NCBI GenBank assembly: GCA_027563935.2
Contig: CM050447.1
Location: 16,632,001 to 16,696,000, forward strand
Source: Costus lasius
Taxonomy: Eukaryota; Streptophyta; Magnoliopsida; Zingiberales; Costaceae
Length of the DNA: 64,000 nt
Direction of reading: 5' to 3'
Below, piece by piece: positions 1 through 11,590 of this stretch (position 1 is its first letter; each line of letters starts with the position of its first letter). Below the pieces are notes generated by a model that saw nothing but the letters and a program-made list of their open reading frames with translations, ran no database searches and had not been told where the DNA came from. The position numbers and the translations under genes were made by a program.

Positions 1-1991
1 TCTTCTGTTCGACGAGTTTCCTGCACCAGCGGCGAATCTAGCGATGGGCGGTGAGTCCAACGGCGGCGGCGACTCACTCTCTCGGCAGCGGCTCCTTCCA
101 GCGGGTCCAGTGCCGGCGGTGGCTGATTTTCACTCCCGGCAACTTCTTCCGGCTCCCAGCAGCGACTTCGACTTTTCCTCTCTCACGGCGGCGGCGAGTT
201 TCTGCTGCGAACGCCGCCTCCACCTCTCTCTCGACGCCGGAGGCCCTTTCCCCTTCCAACACCGGCAGCTTCGTCCTCCTTCCTCTCCAGGCGCCGGTGA
301 TCTTCCCCAGCGAGCGCCGGTGATTTTTTTTCCCAGCGACGCGAACGGACGCTGTGTTCGCTTCGCTTGAACTTCGTTCGCGTCAAGCTTTGCGGCAGAG
401 GAAAGTTTCGCTCGGTTTTATTTTATCTATTATTTATTTTAAATAATTTCTACCCTAACAAATAACAATAACAATAAATTAGTAAAACCTAAATTTTATT
501 ATTATTATTAGGATAGATTTGGAGATTTTAGGTATGATCAACCGCTCTACACAGTAGCGGATCTAGGAATGGCTACACGCTGGCGGATTAGGACCCCAAG
601 GTATGTGGAGACAATTGATACTTGCGGTAATACTATAAAGATTAGAATTTATTTAGTGGAGATAAATTAAAATTTTTATATACATTATCTATTAATATCT
701 AATTGATTTCGAATTTTGAGTGGGGACATTTGCCTACACTCCTCTCAATGTGGCTCCACCACTGGCTACACGTAAAGCTTATTCCCTAAGAATTAATTTT
801 GTATGTTAAATTGTTATTTTAGGGGTTGAGGGTGTAGTTATGGATTGATACATAAGGTAAGTGATACTAAATAACTTTTTTTTTTAAATCCTTCAATTAA
901 GAAGGAGAGATAATTTTGATTTCGGAGGAATTCAGGATATCAGCACTTGAGGTAGGAATTTTTCACCTACCTTTGTTACGATGTCAAATATATCTATTAG
1001 TATAGACAATGACACCTTATCTTTGTAACTCTCCTGGTTAAATTGTTTCTAATTTTAGTTACCTCGTTATCTAATTATTTGTACATATTTGGCTTTATTA
1101 TCGCATAATTATCATAGATACATTGTGAATAATTTGATAAGTTTCTGGTATAACCATTGGAAAATTGTGAGTAATTATGGAATATGCAAATAATTTGAGA
1201 TGTTATGCCAATATTGTGTTCTATTATGCATATGATTTCTGACTTGGTGATTTATCACCAGTGGCCTGTATGTGTGATATATAGTCTCCAATTATATCGG
1301 ACTATATAATTGATGGTTAGGGTACCGTCAATTATCTCTGGGCAATACACCGGATGCCAAGTGTTGGACACAACACTACCGTGCTGCTTAGGGCAGTCGT
1401 TTCACTGTGTGAGCTGACAGTGGAAATATTTTGAAAATGAGTGCGGCTCATTATTGATATCTGTTGGCCAAACTTGATGATTTACACGATATCCTGTGTT
1501 CAGTTATTTTTTTTGTATTATCTGTTTTTGACATGTAGTATAGTTTTAGTTCATTACAATTGTCATATTAATTGAACATGTATCATTTTTTGATTCCTAC
1601 TTAGCACTTTTCGCTAACTCTTATTGCTTCTCTGCTAGGTACAAAGTTAGCTTTCGGGAGGGATAGAATAGATAGCTAGATATCCACCCGAGTTGAGATG
1701 TCATCAAGTATTCTTTTCCAATATTTCTCTTATTTATTTTATTCTTTTAGTTGATTTAATTGCATCTTGGATAGTATGTTTTTAAGAATGTGGTTTATAA
1801 GTTTTGTATTTATTATTTGAGTTGGATTTAGTTGATCTTAATTATTATGACATTAAGTTTGAGACTATTTATTTAATAATTATAAAATTATCATAGTGAT
1901 ATGTGTTTTTAATTCTTTGGTTCTTATTATATTGTCTATTTCCTAGGGAATGCTTAGCTAGGGTTAGCTGGATTCTTGCTAGGGCATGACA
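1..1991 (+). repeat. Ty3/gypsy-type LTR remnant (partial or solo), plus orientation
   Basis: The right end reads GGGCATGACA at 1982-1991. The ~45 bases before it match, in reverse complement, the inner end of the long gypsy LTR at 28141-30758. The segment 1254-1400 also matches 28.80-28.93 kb in reverse complement. No tRNA primer site follows position 1991, so this is a 3' LTR or a solo LTR. The first ~380 bases are GC-rich and could look coding in several frames, but none resembles a known protein. The left end lies outside the window or is degraded. A small element is nested at 580-764. Confidence 0.5.
580..764. mobile_element. Small hAT-like MITE nested in the LTR remnant
   Basis: An AT-rich insert is flanked by the 8-bp direct repeat GCTACACG (572-579 and 765-772). 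The left end begins CTGGCGGAT. The right end, reverse complemented, begins CAGTGGTGGAGCC, so the termini are imperfect inverted repeats. An 8-bp duplication fits the hAT superfamily. It has no coding capacity. The left terminus appears to have lost two bases, which lowers confidence. Confidence 0.4.
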
Positions 1992-2083
1992 ACAAGAGTT
2001 CTTTCAAATTTTGCAATGGGTGGGGAATATCTCGTATTGAGTTCAATTACTAGCTTGGTTGAATATTTATCATAACCCATGAA

Positions 2084-2558
2084 TAGGGGTGAGCAAAAAT
2101 TCGGTAAAAACCGAATTTACTGAATTTACTGACACAATCAGTAAATTCGGTTCGGTAAATTTGATTTCGGTTTCGGTATCGGTTTAGTTTTTTTCGGTTC
2201 GGTAAAAACCGAATTTACCGATAGTAGTTAATAATTAGTGCACATTTAATATATTGATAAAAATCATACTAAGTGTCATTGGATTGTAAGATTCATAAGA
2301 GCTTCTAACCAACCTAGTAAGCCATAAAAATCCCACATTCCCACTAATATCATAAAAAAATACAAGGGAATATAAATTATTTATATGAATATACATATAT
2401 AATTTTTGGTAATTTACCGAATTTACCAAAATTTTTTGGTAAATTCGGTTCGGTAAAAGTTTGGTAATTTTTTAATTCGGTTCGGTTTCGGTTTCAAAAT
2501 TTTCGGTAAATTCGGTTCGGTAAAATTGGTTTCAGTTTTTACCGTTTGATCACCCCTA
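2084..2558. mobile_element. Non-autonomous hAT element, 475 bp
   Basis: The termini are TAGGGGTGAGC on the left and CACCCCTA on the right, an inverted pair. They are bracketed by the perfect 8-bp target duplication CCCATGAA (2076-2083 and 2559-2566). Subterminal regions are packed with both orientations of TTCGGTAAA / GGTTCGGTAAA motifs, and the middle is AT-rich. There is no transposase, so movement would need a transposase in trans. Superfamily assignment rests on terminus and target-duplication length. Confidence 0.85.
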
Positions 2559-2645
2559 CCCATGAAGAACCAGACACTTAGAATTGGAGCCAAAAGTTGA
2601 GTACTCTGAGAAGTCGAAGGGACTTCCTATGTTAGTATGCAACTA

Positions 2646-3107
2646 AGGCCTAGTTTCCTTGCACGGATAGAAAAAAAAAGAATGTGAAAGAGGGAGAAAA
2701 GGAAATTATAAAGGAAGGAAATAATTGCACATGATTTTCACATGCTCGCTATCTTCGTGTGGGGAAGAAAGTAGTGGCAGCAAGGGAGGGGGCTTCCGGC
2801 GGCGGTGACGGTGATAGTTAGGAGGGTGCGAGCTATTGGGCAATGGGAAGAGGGCGACGGGAAGGAGGGCGGGCGATTGGAAGGAGAGTGCGAGCTGCTG
2901 GGTGACGGGAAGGAGGCAAGCACGTGAGGGAGTTGGGAGCTGGCGAGGGAAAGGGATGAGTTTTCGCCCGATTTGGGCGAAACCAAAAGCGAGGGAAAAT
3001 GAGATCCTTTTTCTTTGCATTTTTTGTCCATTTATTTTCATCCTTTCAAAGAAACAAGGAGAAATAATATTTTTTTTTCTTTCTTGTTTTTCTCAAGGAG
3101 ACAAATC
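2646..3107. other. Purine-rich tract, possible MITE-like insert
   Basis: The plus strand is overwhelmingly G and A from about 2755 to 2960, flanked by A-rich (left) and T-rich (right) runs. A short perfect inverted repeat, TTTCGCCC...GGGCGAAA, lies at 2962-2982. The left flank (GTTTCCTTG, then A-runs) resembles the flank of the similar tract at 11.59-11.87 kb, which suggests one repeat family. I could not fix termini or a target duplication. Confidence 0.3.
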
Positions 3108-3110
3108 TAA

Positions 3111-3241
3111 GGGCCTGTTTTTTTAGAGAGAATCCATATGGAGGAGAAGAAAAAAAAACAATGAATTTAGATGCAAAAGCTACTAGATTAATTATATTTT
3201 TTCTTCTCTCCTATATAGATTCTCTCTAAAGAAATATACCC
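3111..3241. mobile_element. Tourist-like (PIF/Harbinger) MITE, 131 bp
   Basis: Terminal inverted repeats begin GGGCCTGTTTTTTTAGAGAG on the left and, reverse complemented, GGGTATATTTCTTTAGAGAG on the right. The shared block continues through a GAGAAGAAAAAA stretch. The trinucleotide TAA flanks both ends (3108-3110 and 3242-3244), as expected of PIF/Harbinger-derived Tourist elements. There is no coding capacity. Confidence 0.72.
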
Positions 3242-3334
3242 TAAGAGTTTAAACATATATATTTAATTATTTATATAAACCTGAAAAGCAAGCTGAAAGC
3301 AAACAATTTGAGAGGGGTGTGGTGTTATATTAAT

Positions 3335-5745
3335 ATTCTACTATAATGTGCACATATTCTACTAAAATGATTAGAATTCTACTATATTGATATTTTCATT
3401 CTACTAAACTAAGCAGAATTCTACTATATTAATATTCAGAATTCTACACAATTAATCACGGGTTGGACAAACATCACGCCCAACCCCTGATTATCTCTAT
3501 CCAGATAAGATATAACAAATCAAGGGATTGATAAACATCGATATTCTACTATAATGTGCACATATTCTACTAAAATGATTAGAATCCTACTATCTTGATA
3601 TTCTCATTCTACTAAACTAAGCAGAATTCTACTATATTGATATTCAGAATTCTACACAATTAATCACGGGTTGGACAAACATCATGCCCGACCCCTAATT
3701 ATCTCTGTCCAGATATGATATAACAAATCAAGGGATTGATAAACATCAATATTCTACTATAATGTGCACATATTCTACTAAAATGATTAGAATTCTACTA
3801 TATTGATATTCTCATTCTACTAAACTAAGCAGAATTCTACTATATTGATATTCAGAATTCTACACAATTAATCACGGGTTGGACAAACATCACACCCAAC
3901 CTCTGATTATCTCTGTCCAGATATGATATAATAAATCAAGGGATTGATAAACATCAATATTCTACTATAATGAGCACATATTCTACTAAAATGATATATT
4001 GATATTCTCATTCTACTAAACTAAGCAGAATTCTACTATATTGATATTCAGAATTCTACACAATTAATCACGGGTTGGACAAACATCACGCCCGACCCCT
4101 GATTATCTCTGTCCAGATATGATATAACAAATCAAAGGATTGATAAACATCAATATTCTACTATAATTAGCACATATTCTACTAAAATGATTAGAATTCT
4201 ACTATATTGATATTCAGAATTCTACACAATTAATCACAGGTTGGACAAACATCACGCCCGACCCTGATTATCTCTGTCCAGATACGATATAACAAATCAA
4301 GGGATTGATAAACATCAATATTCTACTATAATGAGCACATATTCTACTAAAATGATTAGAATTATACTATATTGATATTCTCATTCTACTAAACTAAGCC
4401 GAATTCTACTATATTGATATTCAGAATTCTACACAATTAATCACGGGTTGGACAAACATCACGCCCGACCACTGATTATCTCTGTCCAGATATGATATAA
4501 CAAATCAAGGAATTGATAAACATCAATATTCTACTATAATGAGCACATATTCTACTAAAATGATTAGAATTCTACTATTTAGAATTCTACTATATTGATA
4601 TTCTCATTCTACTAAACTAAGAAGAATTCTACTATATTGATATTCAGAATTCTACACAATTAATCATGGGTTGAACAAACATCACGCCCGACCCCTGATT
4701 ATCTCTGTCCAGATATGATATAATAAATCAAAGGATTGATAAACATCAATATTCTACTATAATGAGCACATATTCTACTAAAATGATTAGAATTCTACTA
4801 TATTGATATTCTCATTCTACTAAACTAAGCAGAATTTTACTATATTGATATTCAGAATTCTACACAATTAATCACGGGTTGGACAAACATCACGCCCGAC
4901 CCCTGATTATCTCTGTCCAGATATGATATAACAAATCAAGGGATTGATAAACATCAATATTCTACTATAATGAGCACATATTCTACTAAAATGATTAGAA
5001 TTCTACTATATTGATATTCTCATTCTACTAAACTAAGCAGAATTCTACTATATTGATATTCAGAATTCTACACAATTAATCACGGGTTGGACAAACATCA
5101 CGCTCAACCCCTGATTATCTCTGTCCAGATATGATATAACAAATCAAGGGATTGATAAACATCAATATTTCACTATAATGAGCACATATTCTACTAAAAT
5201 GATTAGAATTCTACTATATTGATATTCTCATTCTACTAAACTAAGCCGAATTCTACTATATTGATATTCAGAATTTTACACAATTAATCACGGGTTGGAC
5301 AAACATCACGCCCGACCCCTGATTATCTCTGTCCAGATATGATATAACAAATCAAGGGATTGATAAACATCAATATTCTACTATAATGAGCACATATTCT
5401 ACTAAAATGATTAGAATTCTACTATATTGATATTCTCATTCTACTAAACTAAGCAGAATTCTACTATATTGATATTCAGAATTCTACACAATTAATCACG
5501 GGTTGGACAAACATCACGCCCGACCCCTGATTATCTCTGTCCAGATATGATATAACAAATCAAGGGATTGATAAACATCAATATTCTACTATAATGTACA
5601 CATATTCTACTAAAATGATTAGAATTCTACTATATTGATATTCTCATTCTACTAAACTAAGCAGAATTCTACTATATTGATATTCAGAATTATACACAAT
5701 TAATCACGGGTTGGACAAACATCACGCCCGACCCCTGATTATCTC
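3335..5745. repeat. Tandem array, 208-bp unit, about 12 copies
   Basis: Units begin with ATTCTACTATAATG at 3335, 3543, 3751, 3959, 4155, 4320, 4528, 4751, 4959, 5167 (variant), 5375 and 5583. The dominant spacing is exactly 208 bp. Exceptions are 196 and 165 (internal deletions) and 223 (a small internal duplication). Each unit is AT-rich with several TTCTACTA motifs and carries one hairpin-like module with arms CACGGGTTGG and CCGACCCCTG around the loop ACAAACATCACGC. Units are nearly identical, which suggests recent amplification or homogenisation. No coding function is apparent. Confidence 0.95.
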
Positions 5746-6665
5746 TGTGTATTTGCAAAAACATATCACGGGTTGGACAAACATTACACCCCACCCGTGA
5801 TTCGCTCTGTTTATTTTCCAAAACAAAGCACGGGTTGGATAAACATTACTCCCGACCCGTGATTCTCTCTGTGCATTTGCCAAAACAAATCACGGGTGGA
5901 ACAAACATCACGCCAAACTCGTGATTCTCTCTCTGTGCATTTACCAAAACATATCATAGGTTGGACAAACCTCATGCCCAACCCGTGATTCTCTCTGTGC
6001 ATTTACCAAAACAAAACACGGGTTGGATAAACATCATGGCATACCCGTGATTCTATCTGTGCCTTTATCAAACCAAAATACAGCCTGTAATCTGAGAATA
6101 CGGTACCCTGCAGAACATGCCTTAATAAAGCACGGGTTGGATAAACATTACGTCGAACCCGTGATTCTCTCTGTGCATTTAACAAAATAAATCATCGGTT
6201 GGAACAAACATCACGCCAAACCCGTGATTCTCTCTGTGCATTTACCAAAACAAAGCACGGGTTGGATAAACATCACGGCACACTCGTGAATCTATTTGTG
6301 CCTTTATCAAACCAAAATACAGTCTGTAATCTGAGAATAGGGTACCCTGCAGAACATGCCTTAATAAAGCACGGGTTGGACAAACATCACGCCGAACCCG
6401 TGATCCTCTCTGTGCATTTAACAAAATAAATCATCGGTTGGACAAACATCACGCCAAACCCGTGATTCTCTCTCTGTGCATTTACCAAAACATATCACAG
6501 GTTGGACAAACATCATGCCCAACCCGTGATTCTCTCTGTGCATTTACCAAAACATATCACGGGTTGGACAAACATCACTCCCATCCCGTGATTCTCTCTA
6601 TGCATTTACCAATACAAAGCACGGGTTGGATAAACATCATGCCCGACCCGTCATTCTCTCTGTGC
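5746..6665. repeat. Tandem array, ~62-bp hairpin unit, about 13 copies
   Basis: Units start near 5767, 5829, 5891, 5955, 6017, 6131, 6193, 6256, 6370, 6432, 6496, 6558 and 6620. Each has a left arm CACGGGTTGG, a loop ACAAACATCACGC, a right arm CCAACCCGTG, and a tail ATTCTCTCTGTGCATTTACC. Two units (at 6017 and 6256) carry the same ~52-bp insert, giving 114-bp spacing. The right arm is better conserved than the left. The array follows directly on the 208-bp array, whose units contain the same hairpin. Confidence 0.9.
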
Positions 6666-6674
6666 ATTTACATA

Positions 6675-6930
6675 GATTTTGATTAAACAGAGTAGGATCT
6701 GTGCACTACACAAGTAGATTGCAAATATAACATTTCATTAAATAGAATCCATTACACAGAATCCATTACAGATAATCCATTACACAGAATCCATTACACA
6801 TTTGCATACAAGTAGATTGCAAACATTTTCATAGAATTCGACACACTTCTACCAAATATTCTCGATAAGGTACATAATATTTGATTAAACAGAGTAGAAT
6901 CTGTACACTATACAAGTAGTCCAAGGATAT
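6675..6930. repeat. Short direct repeats next to the hairpin array
   Basis: Four near-copies of AGAATCCATTACA lie in 6743-6799. A ~37-bp direct repeat beginning GATTAAACAGAGTAG occurs at 6681 and 6893. There is no coding sequence. This links the hairpin array to the 3' end of the Ulp1-like pseudogene. Confidence 0.6.
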
Positions 6931-6991
6931 ACAAAGTCAAGTGCAAATATAGTACAATACACAAATCAAACGGAATCAATTACAAATATGT

Positions 6992-9738
6992 TCACACCAT
7001 TCCTGAATACTCTAAAACCCCTCTAAACATATCTAATGCAATAGTTGCCCGTAATTTGGGCATATCATCTTATGAGAAGTCAAAATCTCTGCCACTTGTA
7101 ATACATTCTACGTACTTCATTACAAAAAAGCTGCAATCTACACTAGCGTATTACTTTGGGCAACTTTCATCATAAACTACTGGCCACTTGCCAATATTAA
7201 TTTTCCCATTACTTTGACAGCGGATATGGCCTCGGAGAACAACAAGCTGCACATATAGAGGGAAGCAGCATTGTAAGTAATGAACAAATAATGTAATGTG
7301 TACCATTCTTTAATTTCTACCAACAATACCAACAAAGAAGATTATCATGCTTACATATTCTAGCACAGCTGACTTATGAGTTACACTTGACTTCAGAGAA
7401 TTGTGCACAAACACTTGAGAGTCCTTCAAGTTGATGTGCAATAAGAACCAATGACGACAGTTGAATAACGGTGAAAATAATCTTTTTAAGCGAGGAACAG
7501 TCTTCTTATTCAAGTGTTCTAACTGTGTATAAGCGGATCCAAACCGACCACCATGGTAATCGGTTTGGGATGTATGAGATATATACGCAAATGGTTTAAA
7601 TTTTTCCTTATCCTTCCTAGATCTATTCAGTAATAATCTCATGTATGCATCAATAACCTATTCAAATACAAATAATAAGCTTGTGTTAGACAATAGACAT
7701 ACGCCTAACATCCAATAATGTTAAAAGTTACTACTAAGTGTGTGGATACTCACATCTCCATAAATCATATTTCTGAACAAGACATTATATAAATGACACT
7801 TATGAAACTTCATTGGCTGATTCACATGCCAAACTTCCATATCCCGTGACATGTAATCCTCTAGTTGGGTTTGTTGTTCTTCCGAAAGACTATCTCTCCC
7901 AACATAATCCTTCTGACCCTTAATCTGTATAGGAAAGGTAACCGTTAATTAGATTAAACATGGAGTTTAACAATAAATTCCTGCTTACCTTGTCCTCCAC
8001 CGGAATAACTTCGGCATCCTCATCTATAGTAAGGACCTGCCAAACATTTCAACTGAAATGATAAGAAGAATAGTCCATGTAAGCTAGTAATATAACAAGC
8101 TCTTAAGCCCTAGATTTACCTCTGCGGCTGGCGTCACTCGTTTCTTTTCCTGTGTGTATGGGCTAACTATTGCCCATGAAGATTTTCGAATACGCTTCTT
8201 TCTTTTCTCCCCTGAGTGTAAGACCAAAGCTGTATCCGATATATCAGTAGAGGCATCACTTGATCTACTCTCTTCCTTCCCTTTATCTTTGGAATCATTA
8301 GTAAGTGTTTCAATCTCCTCTTTCAGCTTATTATTCTCCTCAACCAACTCTAAATTTCTCTTATCAATATCAAAAGCCAGATCTATATTATCTCTACTTA
8401 GTTGCAACAAATCCGCTACTAGCTTTACATTCTCTGCTACAAGCTCTGCATTTCTCCTTTCAACTTCATCTTTCTCCTTATTGACTTGCAACAAATCCAT
8501 CTCCAGCCTCTGCTTATCAGCAATAAGATTTTCATTATGTATTACAATCTAACTAAGATGAGCCTCAAGTTCCCCAATGGTTTTCCTAACCAGCCTTCTT
8601 GTCCTCCAAAATCGGATGCTGCACACTTGGTCTACTTTCAAACTCAACACGAGGAACATGATCAATCCGATCATGCTCCATATCATCTAATATAACATCG
8701 AATATCAACTACAACAAAACAAAATAATGGAATTAGAATAACAACTAAATTAAATTATAATTCTCATATGAGAAATGCAATAAACCATACCCAAGTCTTT
8801 GATATACTTTGAAGGTTTTTAAAATAGGATGGTCGTCGTTGAGTTTTGACATTTACCCACCGGAAAAGCCGTGGGTAAACACTGTTGATCCGACTAGATA
8901 TAAACAGTCGGGTATGCTCATATAGCCAAACCTATCACAAAGTAAACAAATATTAACAAATTGTAACGATTCAAATAAAATAAACTAATACTATAATACT
9001 CACAGAAAGTAGAATCGCACATCCACCAATGCCACTCAGTTTTTTCTTCTTGCTACTGCGTGACAACTCTTTCTTTAAAAACCGGTGAATAGCTTCAGAC
9101 CAGTTATAATTATTTATTTTTGTCAAATCATCAACGTACGGAACCAAGGATATATCCACAGTATAGCTCAGATGGGAGAATAAAAAAGTACAGAATATAT
9201 ACAAAATAGCAAGCTGGAGCACTCGGTCACCGTCCACAGGGATTCCCTTAGCACTAAGTTCACTTAGCTTTGACTCAATCAAGCCTCTAGTTATTGTTTG
9301 GCTTCTAAATTCCGCATCAAAGAAGACTGAAGTCGGCTGCTCTAATTCAAAGTTCACCAACTCCCCCCGTTCAGGCAAACCAAGGATGATTGATACATCC
9401 CGAACAGTAAAACCAATGAAATTCCCATTAATTAGGAATCTCTGCCTTTCTTCATCCCATCTTGGTATCAAAAATTCCACTGCTAGCATATCCAATGCTA
9501 CAGAAGAAGATCCCGTGAATAAAACCCCAAACGAGGTAGCCGACAGATGCTCCTTTATTGTATTGCCAATAACTAGGCTGTCTATAAAAGTATGCAACCT
9601 CTTCAACGAACATCTACTAAGGATAGGACGGGCCCCTTGTACAGACTTTCCTTCTCTTTGTAAAAGGGGCATTTGGGCCACTTCTCTTTCAACTTTATTG
9701 CTTGAACTAGATTCTGAATCTGAGCTTGATCGACTCAT
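6992..9738 (-). pseudogene. Transposon-type Ulp1 (C48) protease-like gene, seven exons, disrupted
   Basis: I reconstruct exons at 9004-9738, 8791-8931, 8120-8708, 7989-8036, 7754-7924, 7355-7657 and 6992-7246, all joining in phase 0 at GT...AG borders. Exon 1 (start ATG at 9738, Ser-rich head) ends in a domain with FTVRDVSIILGLPERG, resembling the plant-mobile/DUF1985-type domains of transposon Ulp1 proteins. Exon 2 has WLYEHTRLF. Exon 3 is a charged coiled coil. Exons 6-7 match a C48 cysteine protease: a His-Trp pair in CRHWFLL and the Cys motif VDCSFF. The usual catalytic Asp is Asn (VFVHNSL). Breaks: TAA at 7151-7153 and 7070-7072, and a stop with frameshift near 8580-8600 plus TAG near 8550 in exon 3. 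Ulp1 proteins remove SUMO. This copy could not make an active enzyme. It is most likely cargo of a large MULE- or CACTA-type element. Confidence 0.75.
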
Positions 9739-10230
9739 AGTCTACGGTACAATTATTAGATACTACAAAAAATAACTCATATTCTATGCTATACTCACAT
9801 TACATCACAAAACCTACTATATTCTACTAAAAACAAATTGAATTCTACTAAACTAACTTAAATTTAACAGTATTGCAAATTAGCTGCTACTAAAACAATT
9901 AAAATTACATGGTATACTCATATTCTACAGAATAGTAGACGAATTCTACTAAAAGCAAATTAAATTGTACTAAAAAAACTTAAATTCAACCCCAAACAAC
10001 TTAATTTACCCTAAAAAACTTAACTTACCCTAAAACAATCTAGTTCTACTAAAACAACTCATCTCAAAACCTATTCATTCATTTTCTACAAATTGCAACA
10101 TAAAATTCTACTAAAATAAGTCACATTCTACTAAACCCATTTACCTTCTATATTAAAACAAACTCAGATTACTCACATTGTTCTACAAACAATTTATAAA
10201 CTTACATTCTATAACCCATATTACATTATG
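9739..10230. repeat. TTCTACTAAA-rich AT region upstream of the Ulp1 pseudogene
   Basis: There are many copies of TTCTACTAAA and close variants (for example around 9829, 9849, 9955, 10040, 10118 and 10131) in AT-rich sequence. The same motif, in the same orientation, dominates the 208-bp units at 3335-5745 on the other side of the pseudogene. This fits subterminal regions of one element, though I found no terminal inverted repeat. Confidence 0.45.
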
Positions 10231-11590
10231 TAGTTTAGGCAGACTACCGAAGTAACTTCATACAAATAAATATTTCCCACAACACATACATCCATTTTTT
10301 CTAATGAGAATTAGAACATTCTTCATCTAGAAGTATCGTGTGTCTCTTCAATCAACTTCATCAAGATCATTGCTTGTAGATCCTTGAGTAGTCCATTTGT
10401 AATTTTCTCCTAAAAATTCAATTGGACTTGACTAGTATTGCTTCAGTTGCTTAGAGACTAGCTAACTCCATATTCTTACTTAAAGTATCAATAAAAATAT
10501 TAGACTTCCCTAGCTTGTACTCCTAAACTATTTCAAATTCACTAGAAAGTTTGGTTGGGTTTATTTTGGTTATAGTTTCATTTAAGTCTAGAAGTAATTC
10601 ATAGCAATATCATTATAGTGCTCCTATGTTCCCAAAAATTTCATTGTCTTGAGGCATAATTGTGTGTAACCCAAAATTCTTAACTAACATATTTCACACA
10701 ATGTGTCTCGTCTTATCTTACCAAACAAATTTAGTAATGGTATAGGCAACATATCACTTTTTTTGCATGAATTATTTGATCAACGTCACTTAGTAATTTT
10801 CTATGATAATCCCTTCAAAGCTACTATACATTGTCCTCATGTCAATCTCAATAATATGTTATTCACTACTCTCCTACTTTGGAAGCATTAGAACTTTAAA
10901 CTCCTATTTGACTCAAGCTTTGCTCTAACAATAAGCCTAATCACATTGCCTCTAACATGCAAATGAAATTACAAACTTCCCTAGTGTCCATCCTTTGCAT
11001 GGCTTTATTCACCATTGAGTCTAATATCCAGAAACATTGACTCCTGAATTGCCTCCTTTGATGACTCCTATTTTGTTGAAAACTAACCTAACTCCTACTC
11101 AATGAAGTAGAAAGTGTATGTGCCTTCTTCAATTACTTCATTGAGGGTTGTAACTAGGTCATAAGAATTGCTTCTTAGGATAGTCATTTATCCAATATAA
11201 CCCCTCACAAAGAAACTGGATGAGTTCAAATATCTACTCCTCTTGCACCATGTAGCTTGCTTCCTATTGGAACACTCATCGAACTAATGTTCCTGCAAAG
11301 CTCCTACTTCTTATTATCCCAGTTTAGCATAAAGTTTATAAGCTACATTGCCACTATTTGTATGGGTTATATATCCTTTATGTTCCTTCACCCATCTCTT
11401 ACTAATGTGGGCTTGTGAAAGAATCACTTTGCATACCCAATTTAAGTGCATTTCTCATGCATCACTTGTGATATTCTCCTTGTCTACTCAACTTAAGGGC
11501 ACTTAATGTATATCACTTTGTGACATTCTCAGCTACCAAACTATGTAGCGCCTTGTTGAACAATCTAATGGATATTTGCTTTGTTGGCTT
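10231..11590. other. AT-rich stretch, no gene recognised
   Basis: No reading frame longer than about 60 codons resembles a known protein on either strand. The sequence may be degraded element DNA. I see no terminal repeats, tRNA or regulatory signature here. Confidence 0.5.

Noticed and set aside
44..370. Overlapping GC-rich frames at the left edge
   Set aside because: Several frames are open only because of composition, they lie in LTR-like sequence, and none resembles a known protein.
5746..6665. CRISPR-like appearance of the 62-bp array
   Set aside because: The whole unit is repeated, with no unique spacers, and this is a plant genome.
5811..6686. Repeat peptides encoded by the 62-bp array on both strands
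   Set aside because: The unit length is not a multiple of three, so frames change between units. No start or codon pattern is conserved.
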